Positions 35,160 through 50,100 of a DNA stretch of 64,000 nucleotides are shown here, one piece after another; positions within the stretch are counted from its first letter, which is position 1, and the number at the start of each line of letters is the position of its first letter. The notes under the pieces are model-generated. The model did not search any database. It saw only the letters and a program-made list of their open reading frames with translations, and had not been told where the DNA came from. The position numbers and the translations under genes were made by a program. Source of the DNA: Nectonema munidae (taxonomy: Eukaryota; Nematomorpha; Nectonematoida; Nectonematidae); NCBI GenBank assembly GCA_030549495.1, contig JAUIRK010000866.1, positions 635,001 through 699,000 on the forward strand. The letters run 5' to 3'.

Positions 35160-38100
35160 GTACGCTTTCTATCATTTCTATATTATAAGTATAAATGAGG
35201 TTTTTGCTGATGATTTCTGAATATGTCACTGAAAGATAGGGAAAAATTTGCATCAAAAACGTATACGAACTTTATGGGAGAAAAGCCGTCCTTTTAAGAA
35301 TGGCGATTCATTAAAAAAAAAGTATGTTTTTGAAAAGCTGAAAGCCTTAAGATGCTTATCTTGTATAACTTATAGGAGAAGATTTTTGTTTTATCGATTG
35401 GTGTCGTCACATTGGACAAGTAAGCTGCTGATATTTAAAGTTTAAGAAGAAGTGTAATTCACCTTGAACTCTTTTTAAACAAAAATTGCAAAAATTTGAT
35501 TAGTCAATTAGTATTAATTTTTTTGTAATCACATTTTATCTCATTTTTAAATTGTATTTGTCGTTTTTTTTGACTAAATATACTAATTACCTGGTCTTCA
35601 CTTACTAGAAATGATATTTTTTAAATGTATATAATTTTGATAATATAGAAGTTCTTTTAAAACTCAGTTTTACATTGGCAGTTTTGCGATATAATATATT
35701 GACTATTTTTCATTCACTAATTGATATATTTTTTTGAAAAGAATACCCATCTATTTTTGAAAAGAATACATATTTATATACCGTCATTCCAGGTTAATCA
35801 ACAAAATTCTAGTTTTTAAGTGGTCGGTGTAGCATCAAAGGGAGGAATACTCTTTCATAACTGGATAGATGGTAAGGATAGTCACGATTGAAATCGAACC
35901 CAGATCATCTGGATCAACCATACGCTCCCACACATATGACATCCTTTTCTAGTATTGGAATTCTAGTTCTTGGGAGTTTTTTCTTGAGAAATTTTTTATA
36001 TTTTGAAGTGAAGTAATTTTCACGTAATTGAAAAGTTAACGAATGTTAAAGGAACAAAATTTTCAAAGTTTTTCTTTAATTTGCAGTTTATGTTTACTTG
36101 TTTAAACATCTTTTGTAAAAACTATTTTTGTAGCATTAATATCGTTCTGGATGTAGAATTTTGGGTTGTACATGAATTTACAAATGGAAACAATTTTGTT
36201 TCCAATGAATTTTATCCAGATAGCCAAGTTTATTGCATATATACCCCGTTATACGTGGCTTCGAATAACGAATTTCCGGAGATTAACGAGCAAAACCCCG
36301 AAGTTAGAAGTAAACTGCCTGTTAGATATAAGTTACGTTTCGTAAGTATCAAATGAAACAGAAATTGTTTTTTAATTATGTATTTTTTTAATTATTATTG
36401 AGTAAATTTGGGATTAGCTCCTCTACCCTCTTCAGAAAATGATTGTTAAGCAAAAGGCATTTGGAAAAATTTGGGAGGACTGGCCACGAAGGCTAGAAAA
36501 ACAATTACTTTAGAAACAAAGTTGGAAATATTAAAACAACATGAACGGGCGAACGACTCCGTGATCTCGCCAGGCATTACAATCTTTCTGCTTCAACGGT
36601 GGCCACAATTAAAAAGTACACAGAAAAAATCATGCAAGTGTTCAGCTCCTTTAAGTGCCAATAATAATCGTAGCCAAGCATCGACCTACTGTAATGCGAG
36701 ACATGGAACGCTTGTCATCACTATGGCCGGACAATATGCGTGTACGAAATGACTGACGAATGACGAATGCTCCCATTCAAGAAAAGGCTCTATCTTTATT
36801 TTTTTTACTTTTCATAGTTCGAAGAAGCATGGTGAAGCCGCGGGTGCAGATAAAGCGACGGCAGGCGATTGGCTGGAAGGAGATGCCTAAAATGACCGTT
36901 ATTGCGAAGGAAGAAAAGTCGGCTCGCGGGAAAAAAGCCTCTACAGACCGAATCTCCTTGCTTCTTGGTAGGAATGCTGCATGTCATTTAAAGCTAAAAA
37001 CCCCTCATCATTAATCAATCAGAAAACCCTAGAGCACAAGGGATTTTTGTAGGCGAATCTGCCAGTAATTTTGCGATCCAACAAGAAGGCTTGGACAACT
37101 CGAACTGTCTTCAAAAACGAAGTCACGAATTTTTTCTGCCCAACTGTTGAGAGATATTGTGCCAGTAAGAACATCTCTCATAAAGCATTGTTACTGCTTG
37201 ACAATGCACCTGGTCCTCCCATCAATTTGTCAGATCTTAATGATCATGTTCGGGTGAGTTTCTGCTCCAGAACACGACCTCGTTAATTCAGCCAATGGAC
37301 CAGGGCATAATCTCTACACTTAAAGCTTATTATCTTCGACGTACCTTCAGACAGATGATTTGTGCAATAGGTAGTAATAGAAGCCTAAAACTCCTTGATT
37401 TCTAGAAAAGTTTTAACATCAAAGATGCAAATGATAATGTATCTGAAGCATGAAAAGAAGCTACAGAGTCTAAGATGAATGGTGTGTGGAAGAAATTATG
37501 GCCAGCGTGTGTGAATGGCTTTCCTGGGTCGCCTACAACCCAACCTATCGTGAATGATATCGTGAACCCTTCCGCTTCAAGTGGGCTTAAATCATTGAAG
37601 ATGTTGTTAATGAATTGCTTGATTCACATGCTGATGAATTAACAACACATGCGGATTTAATAGCCATAGAACGGGCCCGGACGACTGGTGAGGATAAAGA
37701 AGATGAAGAAGAAGAAGAACAAATGCTACAACTTAATATAACAGAAAAATGCTTTCAGATTCGCCTTTCTTCGAGCAGAGTTTGAAGATTCATGGTGACC
37801 ATGATCCAAATCGAGAGAGTAATCTTGAAAACACTCTCCTCTCATATAAGCAACTTTACAGAGAAAAACAGTTGCGTGTGCTAAACAACTTCATTTTTAT
37901 CAAGCCGAATGCACCCCTCCAGCCAGCCTGTCAACAAAGCTTATGCTGCATCTGTATTTCCTGCTGAAGTCAATGATCGCATCTTCGATGATCATAACTT
38001 TGCAGGGTTTCAAGTAACTTCTTCAAGTAATTCTTCAGAAGTTCAAGTAGTTCTTCTTCTTCAGTAAGACTTCACACCTCTACCAACTATACCATTACCT

Positions 38101-41100
38101 CAACTTTCAAACACTCTAGTTTCATATAATACCGTATTGAACGATTATTATTGGTTAATGAATCTTACTAATTTTAACGTGTTTATATGTTTATAAGTTG
38201 TTCAGCCATTCTAATTTCTTAAAATAAAGCCTTGGATTTGGAAACGGGCGGAGTTTATGGAGCTCGTAGCAACGCATCAAAATTTTTATAATGGGAGTCA
38301 ATGAGAAAATGTGCTTCTATCAATGAGTTTTCAACTTACGAGCACTTTTCTAGGAACGGAACTCGCTCGTTAATCGAGATCATTGTCTATTTCTTTTGAT
38401 GTATCATCAAAATTATAAAAAATTATAAAAAAAATTTAAAAAAGTAAAAAATAAATAATAATAAAAAATTGAAAAAAAGAGGCTATAAAGATTGAAAAAA
38501 AAAATTAAAAAACGATATGTACAAGCTATACTTCAAAATAATTCCTTTTCTAATAAGGCAAGACGGGCCTCAATGTTTGTTAGGGTGTACCTCCCAGCTT
38601 AACAGTTGAAGGGCAGGGGTTCGATTTCCAAGGCTCCCGATTCTTAAAAATAAAATCACACAACCGTGATTAACCATTTAAAGCATAATGCAAGTAGACC
38701 TTACGGCTGAAAGTGCTTTGATATCTCCAACCAGCGAACCAAACAACCAATACGAGAAAACGTATTGATATTAGCGTATATATCAATGTGTAAACTTGTT
38801 CGATAATTTCCATTATTTTTCATAGGATGAAAATTATGCTCGACCAGAAATCTTGCCCAATAGGATTGAGGGAAATCAAAGTTTGAGTCGAGAGAAAAGA
38901 CAGCAATCTAAAATCAATGCTAATCCTTACATCCTGGATTCCGGCATTAAAGGAGCACAGTCTGAAAGGAAGGAGAGTGCGAGCTACAACAATCAGCTTG
39001 TGGAGTATGGACGCAACAACCTTTTTGAAGAATTGATCGAGAGCTTGCGCAAAAGTATGAAGATTTCCAAAAAGCCAGAATTAAACAGTATGTCTCTTGT
39101 ATATCATTTTCTTGTAGAATTTACTTATCATTTTAATGCCTATGACGTAAGTACTATTTTGAGAGTTAAATAATCTTTAAAAACTTTTTTTTTCAATAAT
39201 GAAAGAAAATTTGCTTCACATATTTCTTTATGTCACAGTAAAATCTTCAAAGAAAAAAATTAAAATCAAAAATGAGAAAAAAAGCATACTTGCCAAAAAA
39301 ACCAGACTGTTATATTGATAGTTTCTATGCTAGTTAGATAAAATTTTAGTGAGTATACGTATATTCAAATATAACAATTAGTTATAGGTTCCAAAGCTTC
39401 ATCAAAACAGAAAGAAGCAAATCTGACTTTAAGAAATCCAACAAATTTAACCAAATTAGTTTTTCAACCAAAGAAGCAGTGAAGATGAGAAGGAAAAAGA
39501 GTTCTTTTGTGCTACATTCAACATGGCTTTCATATTCAGATATGACTTTGTCTTTGAATAAATTTTTGAACTTTTTCACAGAAAAGTAGCTTTGTCCGAT
39601 TAAATCCTGTTGTTTTTCATAAAATAAAAGTGTCTCACTGATTTAAAGTAAGATTACGGCTTCTTCACAATCAAAAGAGTGTTTTGTAAAGTGATTCTGC
39701 TGACCGTTGTGATCCATGAAAGTTAAAATTCAGCTGGCGGTGCGTGAACAACTTGAAATGCTTTGTGATAAATGTATGTAAAACAAAGCTACTCTAAGAT
39801 TTTATTTTTGGTATTTGTAATATGGTGCATGCGTCTATAGTTGTCGTATACCTGGCTTCCTTACTCAGCAGCTGACTAATTATTTAAATCCTATATGGTC
39901 GTTATAAGTGGTCATTTGATAGAGGTGATCGTTACAGCACAAAGTCAAAAGACGTAAATGAGTAAGTCCGTTGAGTCAAATGAGATAGAAGGGCTTAATT
40001 ATTATACAGTGGAACCCCGGTTAACGACCACCCCGATGTTAAGACCACCCCGCAAATCCGACCACTTTTTCATGGACCGGTTTAAAAATGTATTCATACA
40101 CACATAGTAAAGTTTCGGTATTAAGACCACCTATATTTCGCTATTGAGACCACTAATTTTTGTAGAAAACATTTAACTACACCTAACAATTTTCATAAAA
40201 AGTTTTTTTCAAAAATGCTATAATAAATCTCAAAATTTTCTCTAGTACTATTAAATAAGATGGAAAAATTTTTGAATTTTTTGACAAAAAACATTTTTTA
40301 GAATAAATTTTCATTAAATCTTGTTCAAGTTTTAATCTGGTTTATTTTTTATATTACCACGTGTTTAAGATATATTTTTCTTACATAAACTTTTTCTTTT
40401 TCTTCTAACATAGTTAGTCAATTTATTATTCTTATTTTTTAAATGATATTAAAACTTTCCTTAGGTTAGCTAGATTCATCATAATTTTTTTTAAATTTAT
40501 TAAGATTTTTGCAATTTTGTAATTGAAACTTTCTAAATTCAAATTTTTTAGCTCTTGTTTTTTAGTTAAATCAATACTAGTACATTGTCATTTATTCTTA
40601 TATTTTTTTCCTTTCTAATATTGAATTTGAATATCTTATTTAGATTTAAGCATATTAAAAAAGTAAAAGAAAGAGTTTGGGAAAATGAATTGTTGAAGAT
40701 TCGACCAAAGTAAAGGCTTAAAATAAATACAAACAGTCCTCTATTTTGAAGGAAAATATATAGAGTTGAATACTAATGAAGAGAAAGTTTCAACATCCTC
40801 GAACTTTGAAGATATAGTACTAGTTCATGTTCCAGAAAGCAGAAGTATACTTCCTATATCGGAATGATACAGAAACACTTATTTTTGCTAAAAACGGGTA
40901 AAATGTTTTAAAGATCAAGGGTTGGTTGAATAGATTTAAAAAAGATAAATTTGGAGATTTTAAAAAGGATCTGTAGATATGGAATCCGTAGAAGAATGAA
41001 GGTGAAAGTTGTAGAATTGTTAAAAATTATAAATATGAGGATATCTATAATATGGATGAGAGGCTTATTTTACAGATGTTATATAAAATTTTGAAAGTGA

Positions 41101-44100
41101 AAGGGGAGAGTGTATAGGTGAAAAAATGAAGAATAGAATCAAGTCTCGTTTGGTTAATATAATGTCAATTTGAAAAACTCATCATTGGAAAAAAAGGCCT
41201 CGTTGTTTTAAAAATGTTAATGTTGACAAGCTCAACTTTAAATGTCATACAAAAAAGTTGATACTTCAAGCTTAAGGATGATCTTTAATGATAAACTTCG
41301 AGTAAAAACTTTTCTCTTTTTAGATAATACCATTAAATTAAATGAATAAATAGTTTTTTCATCAAAATTCTGTTCTTCAATGATCAAGGAATATCAGTTT
41401 ATAAAAAAATATGAAAACAACTTTTAGGAATTTTGTTGAAATGTTGAAATAGTAAGTTGGTTAATGTGTAAAGTTGTAACTGGATTAATGTTTAAAATTA
41501 AAAGTCTATGTTAAAAATGTTTTAAAAGAGTGGATTTCATTTTGATGAAATAAAGTGAAGAGAAATAAAACATCATTCACTGAATGGACATAGAGAAGTG
41601 AATAGGTTAAATATAACAAAAAATTACAGCGATTGTATAGTAATAGATGAAGATGTAGAGAAAAAGCTCTCTGAGGGTTGGGAGAAGAATGGTGAATGAA
41701 TATCAAGATCAGAAGGATAAAAATGAAAGTGATGATGAAGAAGATAAGGAGGAGAAAATTCAGTTGGCATTAGCTAAATGAAGGTTACATATGATTGAGA
41801 AAGTAAAAGAGTATTGCCTGAAAAGGAATGAGTGATGTCTGATGACCTATCAAAAGAGAATCCTTACTTCAGAAAATTATTCTTTTGTGAAAAGGAAAAA
41901 AAGTAACGATTGATTTTTTTTTAAATAAAATAAAGTTTAATGTGTTTTCTTTGTTTTTTATGATTAGTTGTTATAAAAATTCACAATTAGGACCACCCCG
42001 ATAATACGACCAATAAAGTTTAGTCCCAAACGTGGTCTTAATAACGGAGTTCTACTGTAATTAGCAAACATTAGAAACAAGTAAAAGGATAAAGCAGGCC
42101 TAGAAAATTCTTTATCTATTAGGATCAAGTAAAGATGATCCCTCTATCTTCATTAACTCCATCTATTAATTATTATAAACTTAATTCATTTATTTGAATA
42201 TTTTAAACTTCTGCACTTCTTACGATACGTATTCTCTGCACTTTTATGAAAAGATATGATTAACTTGGTTCTAGGATAATTGGCCCCAGATAATTGTTTC
42301 TTAGGACAAATCCTTCATTTCTAAATTTTTTCTTAGGACAAATCCCTCATTTCTAAATTCAAAATTTTTAAATTTCAAAAATGGAATGCCTTAAAACAAG
42401 TAACTAAATATAAGAGAACATAACCATTCTTCATAATATAACATGAATATAACATAACATAACCATTCTTCATTCTTTAAAAGAAATGATATGATTACCG
42501 TTTACAACATTGCAAATGAAAAGTTGAAAATGGCTTCACAAATCTACCTCAGTTTTCTGAAAGATTACAAAGGTTTCATTCCTTCAAGCTTAAAAAGCGA
42601 CATTGCAAAAAGTTATATCTGAAAAGTTTTTTTACTCAACGTATGATAAATGACTGGAATGCCTTGCCTGATTTTGTTATTAAGGCCCCTTCCTTGAATG
42701 TTTTTAAAAACAGACTCGATGAGTTTTGGAAGGAAAAAATGTTTGAGCATGAATAAAGGTCTGGAACTTCATAAATACGATGCGAATATTCTTCATAGGC
42801 TTTTTTGCCTCTTATTTTTCGCTAATAAATTATGTTATGTTATGTTATGTTAGGACAATTGCTCCCCACCGGACAACAGCTCCTAGTATACTTAATTAAA
42901 AAAGTGGAAAAATATTTTAACTATGTAAAAAAATGTTAAACTATCAATAAAAAATTTGAAGAAAAAATTAAACTATAGTTTAATATTTTGAGCTATACAA
43001 TATAAATTTTAAACAAAATTAATTACAGCAGAAATAGTAATTCTAAAATTATTCATATCAGAAACACTAATCTAATAAAGAAACACATTTTGTTTGCGCA
43101 TTAACTTATCAAAATCTAAAATTTTTGGGTACAACATTTGCTATATAACAAAATTGTAGATTTATATCTACTTAAATAAATTTTTATTGAAGTTATATTT
43201 CAAAGTAGTTTTGTTTTTAGAACATAAAACTAAATTTTAAGTAACCGAATATAATCGATTTAGTTAACTGATTAATGGTCTTATGAGGAAGCTAGTTTAA
43301 TACTTTTGTTAGTAAATGAAAGAAATCTTTTTATCTCTAAAAGTTTTTAAAAAAATGATGTTGTTTTCAATTTTAAGTGTGCCAATGCCCAAATGGTAGG
43401 GATGGGGAAAGAGGTGAGACTGGAGAGAAAGGAGAACCTGGCAAAAAAGGAAAAGATGGGAAAAACGGTGCAAAGGGTAAATCAGGAGTTTTGGGAAAAA
43501 CTGGAGACCCAGGAAAGATGGGAGACCAAGTAAGACTCTAACAGAATTGTACATTTTACATTTGTATAGTTGGGATTTTATGAAGCCGACTTTAAAACTC
43601 TTAAACCGAGTGTAGACTAATGTCACATATGGTGCATTATTTCTTAATTTGAAAGAATAATTTTTGCGCATATTGATTAAAATTTTTATCTCTAACTGTG
43701 ATAAAATTGCGAACGTCTCAAATATTTGTGCATGACCTAAATAGTGACATAACCAAGATGAGTTTTGATTCCTACGATCAAAATAGAATTATAGATATGA
43801 AAAAGACTTAATCATTGAAAATTAATAATACTCACGTTTTATTAAGTGAAAATAGGTATTTTATATATGAAATGGCATTAAATATGATAAAGTATCATTG
43901 ATTTTATCTGATACCACCATTTATATGCGATTTTGGCAATCAGAAGGATATCTTTAAATCAAATGTTTATCTTACAGTTTATGTGAGGACCGCATTTCTT
44001 AACTCAAGCTTGAAGAAGCCTATAAATTCGTTTTGCTCGTGCTTCTTCTTAAAATCTGGCATAGCAATTTATACACGAAAATATCGACCAATGAAAATAT

Positions 44101-47100
44101 TATGCACTACTTATTTAGTCTTTTAGTTTCTCTGTTTGTTTGTTTTTTACAGGTAAAAATCAGCTTTGAGCTGAATGGAATATCGAAATTTTCGAAAATG
44201 GAACCATTAAAATTTAGGTCTAATAAACTAATTTAAACGAAGTTTATGCAAAAAAATGGCCTGGAATCATTTAAAAGGTTATTTAATAAATTTTGTTGGA
44301 AAGACGTAACAACAGAGAAATTCTTTTAAGTTAAATTTTTATTTTTAATAATTTTAGATATAAAAAAAATTATAAAAAAAAATTTATTCCTTGGATATAT
44401 TTTACATGATTCTTTTAGTGAAAAAGACTGCTTTGAATTTACAAAAGTCTGCTTTGTTGTAATAAATTGAAATTTTTATCAAAAATATTCTTTCATCAAA
44501 ATGCCATATGTTCCGATAGTCAAAATTGCCTTGGAAACACGTTTTGTGTACATTTTATATTTCGAGTGCTAAATTCCCGTATACTTAGATTTAAGCTTTC
44601 AAAGAAATGACGGAAGAAATGTGTTGAAAAAGACATGCCAATTGTCAAACACAAATTCCATTATATTTACATCAACAAAGTGTAAATTAAAATTGTGTAA
44701 TTACAAAAGGCTCATAAGCTGCTTTCATGAAATTAGCTTTCAAAGAGTAAATATTTTGGCAATTCATAGAATCAGAGTTGATGCCCATTTGATGAAGTTG
44801 AGTGATGAGATTTGTCCAAAAACCTTTTATACTGAAGTGAACAATTAAATATTGATACACTCAACGCAATGACTATTGATTAATCAAATATTTCCAACTC
44901 TTGCTATGATTTTTAAAGGAATCCAGAAAATTATTTCCATTTTAAAGAATTCAATTCATCATTCTTTCTCTTTTTTCATTACAAATTCTATCTTTGTCCT
45001 GTTCATTTGTTTATTAAAAAATGACCAAGTTTAGTAAAGTAATGAAATTTTTAAGTTTTGCTAATTCTTTATATTTGCAATATATATATATTTTCCTTTA
45101 TAAAACTTCTAGCTTTCGTATATTGTATATAATTTTTAGACGTTAGGTATCGTACTTTTTGAAACAATGTAACTATGATTAAATTTGACGAATCAAATGT
45201 CCAGGTAGTGTGTTTGAGAAATCGAAAAATAGGAAAGCTTGCTTTCATGCAAAATCTTAATACTGCCTCATTTTAACTTTTGTATTCGTAACTGGGGACA
45301 GTTAAACACAAGGGAACTCGCCTCTTTACGGAAAAAATTCTACTTTTGATTTTCAAAAAAAACTTTTTTAAACGAATATTCCTTTATCTGATGATAGATG
45401 TATAAAGCTCGGTTTTATTTTTCAAAGAGCTGTATATTTCTTTGCTTACAAATTTATTCACTAAATGCCACACCATGTTTTGACAGTACTCTAAAGTTTG
45501 ATTTGCAAAGGCCGGAATCGATATCCTTCAAGAGATTCGAATTTATTCAGAATGTAACTTTTTTTTACATATTTCGAAAAAACGTGTTAACTTTGCGCCT
45601 TGTTACATTTAGAACAATGTGTTTTTTCATTTGCCTTTTTAACTTTTTTTGTCAATTTAAAAAATATAAAATTTTATTTTAACTGTGAAGAAATAAAAAA
45701 AATTTGGATGAAAAATTTTAGAATTAGTTTTACAAAATTATTTATATTTTGCTATTTTTTTAAACTTTTTTATTTATTTATTTTTTTTAATGAAATGTGA
45801 ATTTTGTAAATTTAAAAGATAATAATTTAAATTGAATGGTGTAATTAAGCAATATAATTAGCTTTAATTAAGACATTTTTAAAATTTTCAAATTTATATT
45901 TTGCTATTTTTTTTAACTTTTTTATTTATTTATTTTTTTTAATGAAATGTGAATTTTGTAAATTTAAAAGATAATAATTTAAACTGAATGGTGTAATTAA
46001 GCAATATAATTAGCTTTAATTAACACATTTTTCAAATGAACTTTTGCTTACTTTCTTCATTTTATAGTTTAATAAAATTTTTATTCTTGTAATTTTGTAT
46101 CAGATTTCTATTGTATTTTGGATTGATCTAAAAATAGGAAGAGAATTGAGATGTTTTTCATGTAGTGTGATTTTTTACAAACTCAAATCGCTTAATTTTA
46201 ACAGCAAAATGTTTTTAGGGTTCGCCAGGAATTCCAGGAAGAAAAGGAAACGATGCAAGAGCGGGCAAGGACGGCTTAGATGGAAGAAATGGGATCCATG
46301 GCAAAGACGGAAACCCAGGCCTTGATGGAGAGGATGGAAATCCCGTAAAATATCTACTTCCATTTTTGTTTTGCGGGTGTGTGGGGAAAGAATAGGAGAA
46401 TGCAATAAGGAAAAGGATTATATGCGGAAAAATGCAGATATGATGATGATTCTGAGTTGACTATATTTTTTAAGTAAAGTAATTCTTTCTTATATATGAT
46501 TTTGTGTTAACGTTTGTGTTAACTTTTATTTTGAGCGTCTTAATGGTTAGGGTTCCAAGACGCCATATGTATGCATTATATCTCGGTATTTACGTTATGT
46601 AAATAACTCAAACACATTATCGATGTAAATTTTAAACTTCTTTATTATCATTCAAGTAATTTAAAGCAAAAACAATATATCACATTTTATGAAGAAATAG
46701 ATATATTCTTTTTTATTTAAAAAAGACACTTTAGAATTTGAAAAAGACCGTTTAGAACTAAAAATGGAAAATATTGCAAAGGGTATCGAATTTGAATGAT
46801 CTTTTCGTCTTTTCATGCTTTTAATTTATATAGTAAACATAAGGCCTAGTTTTGGAAGTTGATTCTGTTGTGCTGAGTTTGATTCCCAATCGTCACATCC
46901 CTCCATGTTCAATTATGGAAAATTATTTCTCCCTAAGATGTAAAAACTGTAACCGGACCAAGGTCCCCTTGGATAATACCCCTCCCCATCTAAGTTAACG
47001 CACCCGATACATTTAATAAATCCAATCATTTAAAAAAATATCATTAATTTTAGAGTTATTTTTTGTGATGCGAATAATTTTAGAGAGCTTATCAGGATTA

Positions 47101-50100
47101 TAGTAAAAAAGTTAAAAAAGAAGACTACTTTTCATGGTTCAACTATTTACAAATATTTTTTATTCAGGGTAGAGCAGGTGAAGATGGACGGCCAGGAGAG
47201 AGAGGAGAAAATGGCGCCAATGGAAAAGATGGAATGGATGGGAAAGATGGAGACGCTGGAAAGGAAGGAAAGTTGGGGGAGGAGGGAGCAGTTGGGAAGA
47301 TGGGTCTGTCGGGCAGAGATGGACGAGCCGGTCCAATGGGCAGAGAAGGTCCAATCGGAGAGGCCGGGCCTGTAGGCGAAGAAGGAGCAGAGGGCATGAA
47401 AGGGGAGGATTTCATGGGAAATTCTACAGCTGGTGAAAAAGGCTTTAAAGGTTTGCTTGCATTTTTCAAAACTATTGGCTTTGCTTTTTACGTGCAAAAA
47501 ACACGCAAACTTATCATGGTTTAGGACGTGATGGTAAAATGGGAGAGCGTGGACTAGACGGGAATCCGGGATCTGATGGATTAGCAGGAAGATCTGGCAC
47601 AGATGGTGATTTGGGAGGAATGGGGAAGATGGGAGAGGCTGGGATAAGTGGGAGAGCTGGATTGGATGGAATGATGGGAATGGCTGGAAATGATGGTAAA
47701 AATGGTATGGAAGGAAAAGCAGGAAATATGGGGATGGATGGGAGAGAAGTAGGAAATTAAAATCTTATGTTTTTATTGCTGAAGTTTTTAATATACCGGA
47801 ATTTGTCTGTTCTTATCAGTGATATAAAAAATTTCCCCATTAGAAAAGAACATATTATGACCAAACTTCTGGTCATCTAAGTAGGGATTCGTTCACTTAG
47901 AGTACATCATTGTATCTATAGAGCTAATATGTGGCGACTTTTGTAAAAAAAAATGTTATCAACAGATTTCACAAGTCCAAGATAGATTCTATTTATAGAC
48001 TTTTAAATTTATACTCAAGTCTGCCAAACTTTTTGGAGTTAGAGCTATGTGATTTTTTGGAGTTTGATTTTTGCGTTAAAGCTATGTGTGTAACCAGGTT
48101 CCTAGAGTCCAAATATCAAATTTTAAATTATTGGCGACTGACTTGTAATTACTTATTGAGTCATTTGAGATATTTTAAGTATAAGTCTGTGATATATGGC
48201 TGAGCTTTTGCTGCTAAACCGTGGTCTATGAAGTTATGATTGATACATTTCGCCTTATATTGAGACGTGGTGTGTCTTTGCCAATTCGTGAGTTTATGTT
48301 TTGTCTGCCCTTTCAAAAATATGAAATACAGGATAAACTACTTGTGTCAAGCTTATAAAAACATAAAATTGTAAAATTAAATAAGCAATTTACAACGTTT
48401 TAGTGTTGTCCAACCTATCATAATATATATATTTAATCTGGTAACCGGCAATTTCCCCTAGGATATTTTCTCCTGATATATTTAATGAAAGTAATCATTT
48501 TAAATATAAGATTAATTTTTGAGTTAGTATTTGTGATGTCATATCATTAGATTGTATAAATTATAATTTGAAGTTATATAATCATATTTTTTAATTAATA
48601 GGGAAACATTTTTTCAGTAATTTTTTAATAGTTAAATTTTTTTTATTTTTTAAAAATAATCAGCATTTTAAATAAATGCTTCTTGCGCATTTGTCCGTGG
48701 GCGGGACAATTATCCTAGTTTATCAAATGTCGAAAGGGCCATTATCGAGGAAACCATTAAATCAAATACAGAGGAATTTGTATTATAAATTTGTGTTCAT
48801 TTTTTCCCAAATTTCTTATACTTTGTATCCAGGGATGGACCGAGAGGGGGGGGGGGGGGATAGGGGGGATGCATACCCCCCCCCCCCCCCCCCCACCAGC
48901 AATCTATTCAAGAAAAATTAATGTTGCTGTTAAATGTAGCTTACATATGAAAAGTTTTAGTTTATAACAACTTTAAACATTAAAAACTTTTTCATTTTTT
49001 TTTCGCTTTTTATTCAAAAATATTGTTTTTGATCATTACTAAATAATATCATTCAAATAACATTTATACTTTTTTCAGACAAAAGACGTATTTTAGTTAG
49101 AAAATTACTTAGATTTCCTACATCTGTATTAAAAGTATTCGAATCTCTTTTCAAACTAAAATATCCTTGTTTATTTCGTTATGCCTACTTAACACTAAAA
49201 CACAATCCCTTTTTTACCAGTAAATCTAACATTTAGATTTTTAGACAAATATAGGGAGCTTAGGGAAATAAAAATAAAAAAAGTGTGTTGATCGATTTTC
49301 AAAGCAAAAAGAAAGAAGAAAAGACTTTGTAATATAATTTTAATCATTTATTTTACATACGTTTTCAAATTTCTTCCCTAATAAAATGTGTAAAATATTT
49401 TGATAATATTAGTATACCCCCCCCCCCCCCCACAAAAGATTTCTGGATCCCTCACTGTTTGTATCTACTAGCCTTTTGAAAAATATGAAAATTGTTGGTA
49501 AAAAATTTTCATTTAAATAACTTTTTGGGTAAGTGTGTTGTTGATGAGATGTTTTTCAATAAAAGAAGATGGAGCTTTTGGTATTTTGGATGAGATTTTT
49601 GTGATGAGTGTAGTAGGTACATGTTCTAAGGTATCTTTCTAGTTAGCTGACACTTTGTTCTCCCTATATACCTTTCCCCGCAAGCATATTGAGATCAGTA
49701 GAATAGTCCAATCTTTACTTACTTTTGGAATGATCCTTGAGGTAGTATAGACGACTTTTGCTTTCATAGAAGCTTAACTAAATTACTTCAAAATAGTATC
49801 CTTTATGTGGTTAATTTACTATTTTGTAGACGTGTGTCAAAAGAAATACTTCATTTGTTTTGGCCCTTAACAGTGGCATACGAAGACCATGGTACGCTCG
49901 AGACGCATGTTAGGGGGAGGGGACTCTTAAAAATAATCACCATACTCCACGTGGCTATTTCTAATTCGTTTTACATTGAATTTCTAATATGTTTCTATCA
50001 AATAAACGGGAAGTCAAACAAATATAAAAGAACGACGCTTCATTGGGGGGGGGGGTCCCCCGGCCCCCCCCCCCCCCAATGACGCAATAAAAATGAGGTA

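Noticed and set aside
35236-35430. Possible extra collagen exon (LHQKRIRTLWEKSRPF)
   Set aside because: With an ATA-phase acceptor it would end in phase 1, which does not fit the phase 0 start of exon 2; no collagen or stalk feature is seen.
47147-47497. Three minus-strand frames rich in Pro and Ser
   Set aside because: They are the complement of collagen exon 6; Gly codons read backwards give Pro and Ser. The plus strand has proper splice sites.
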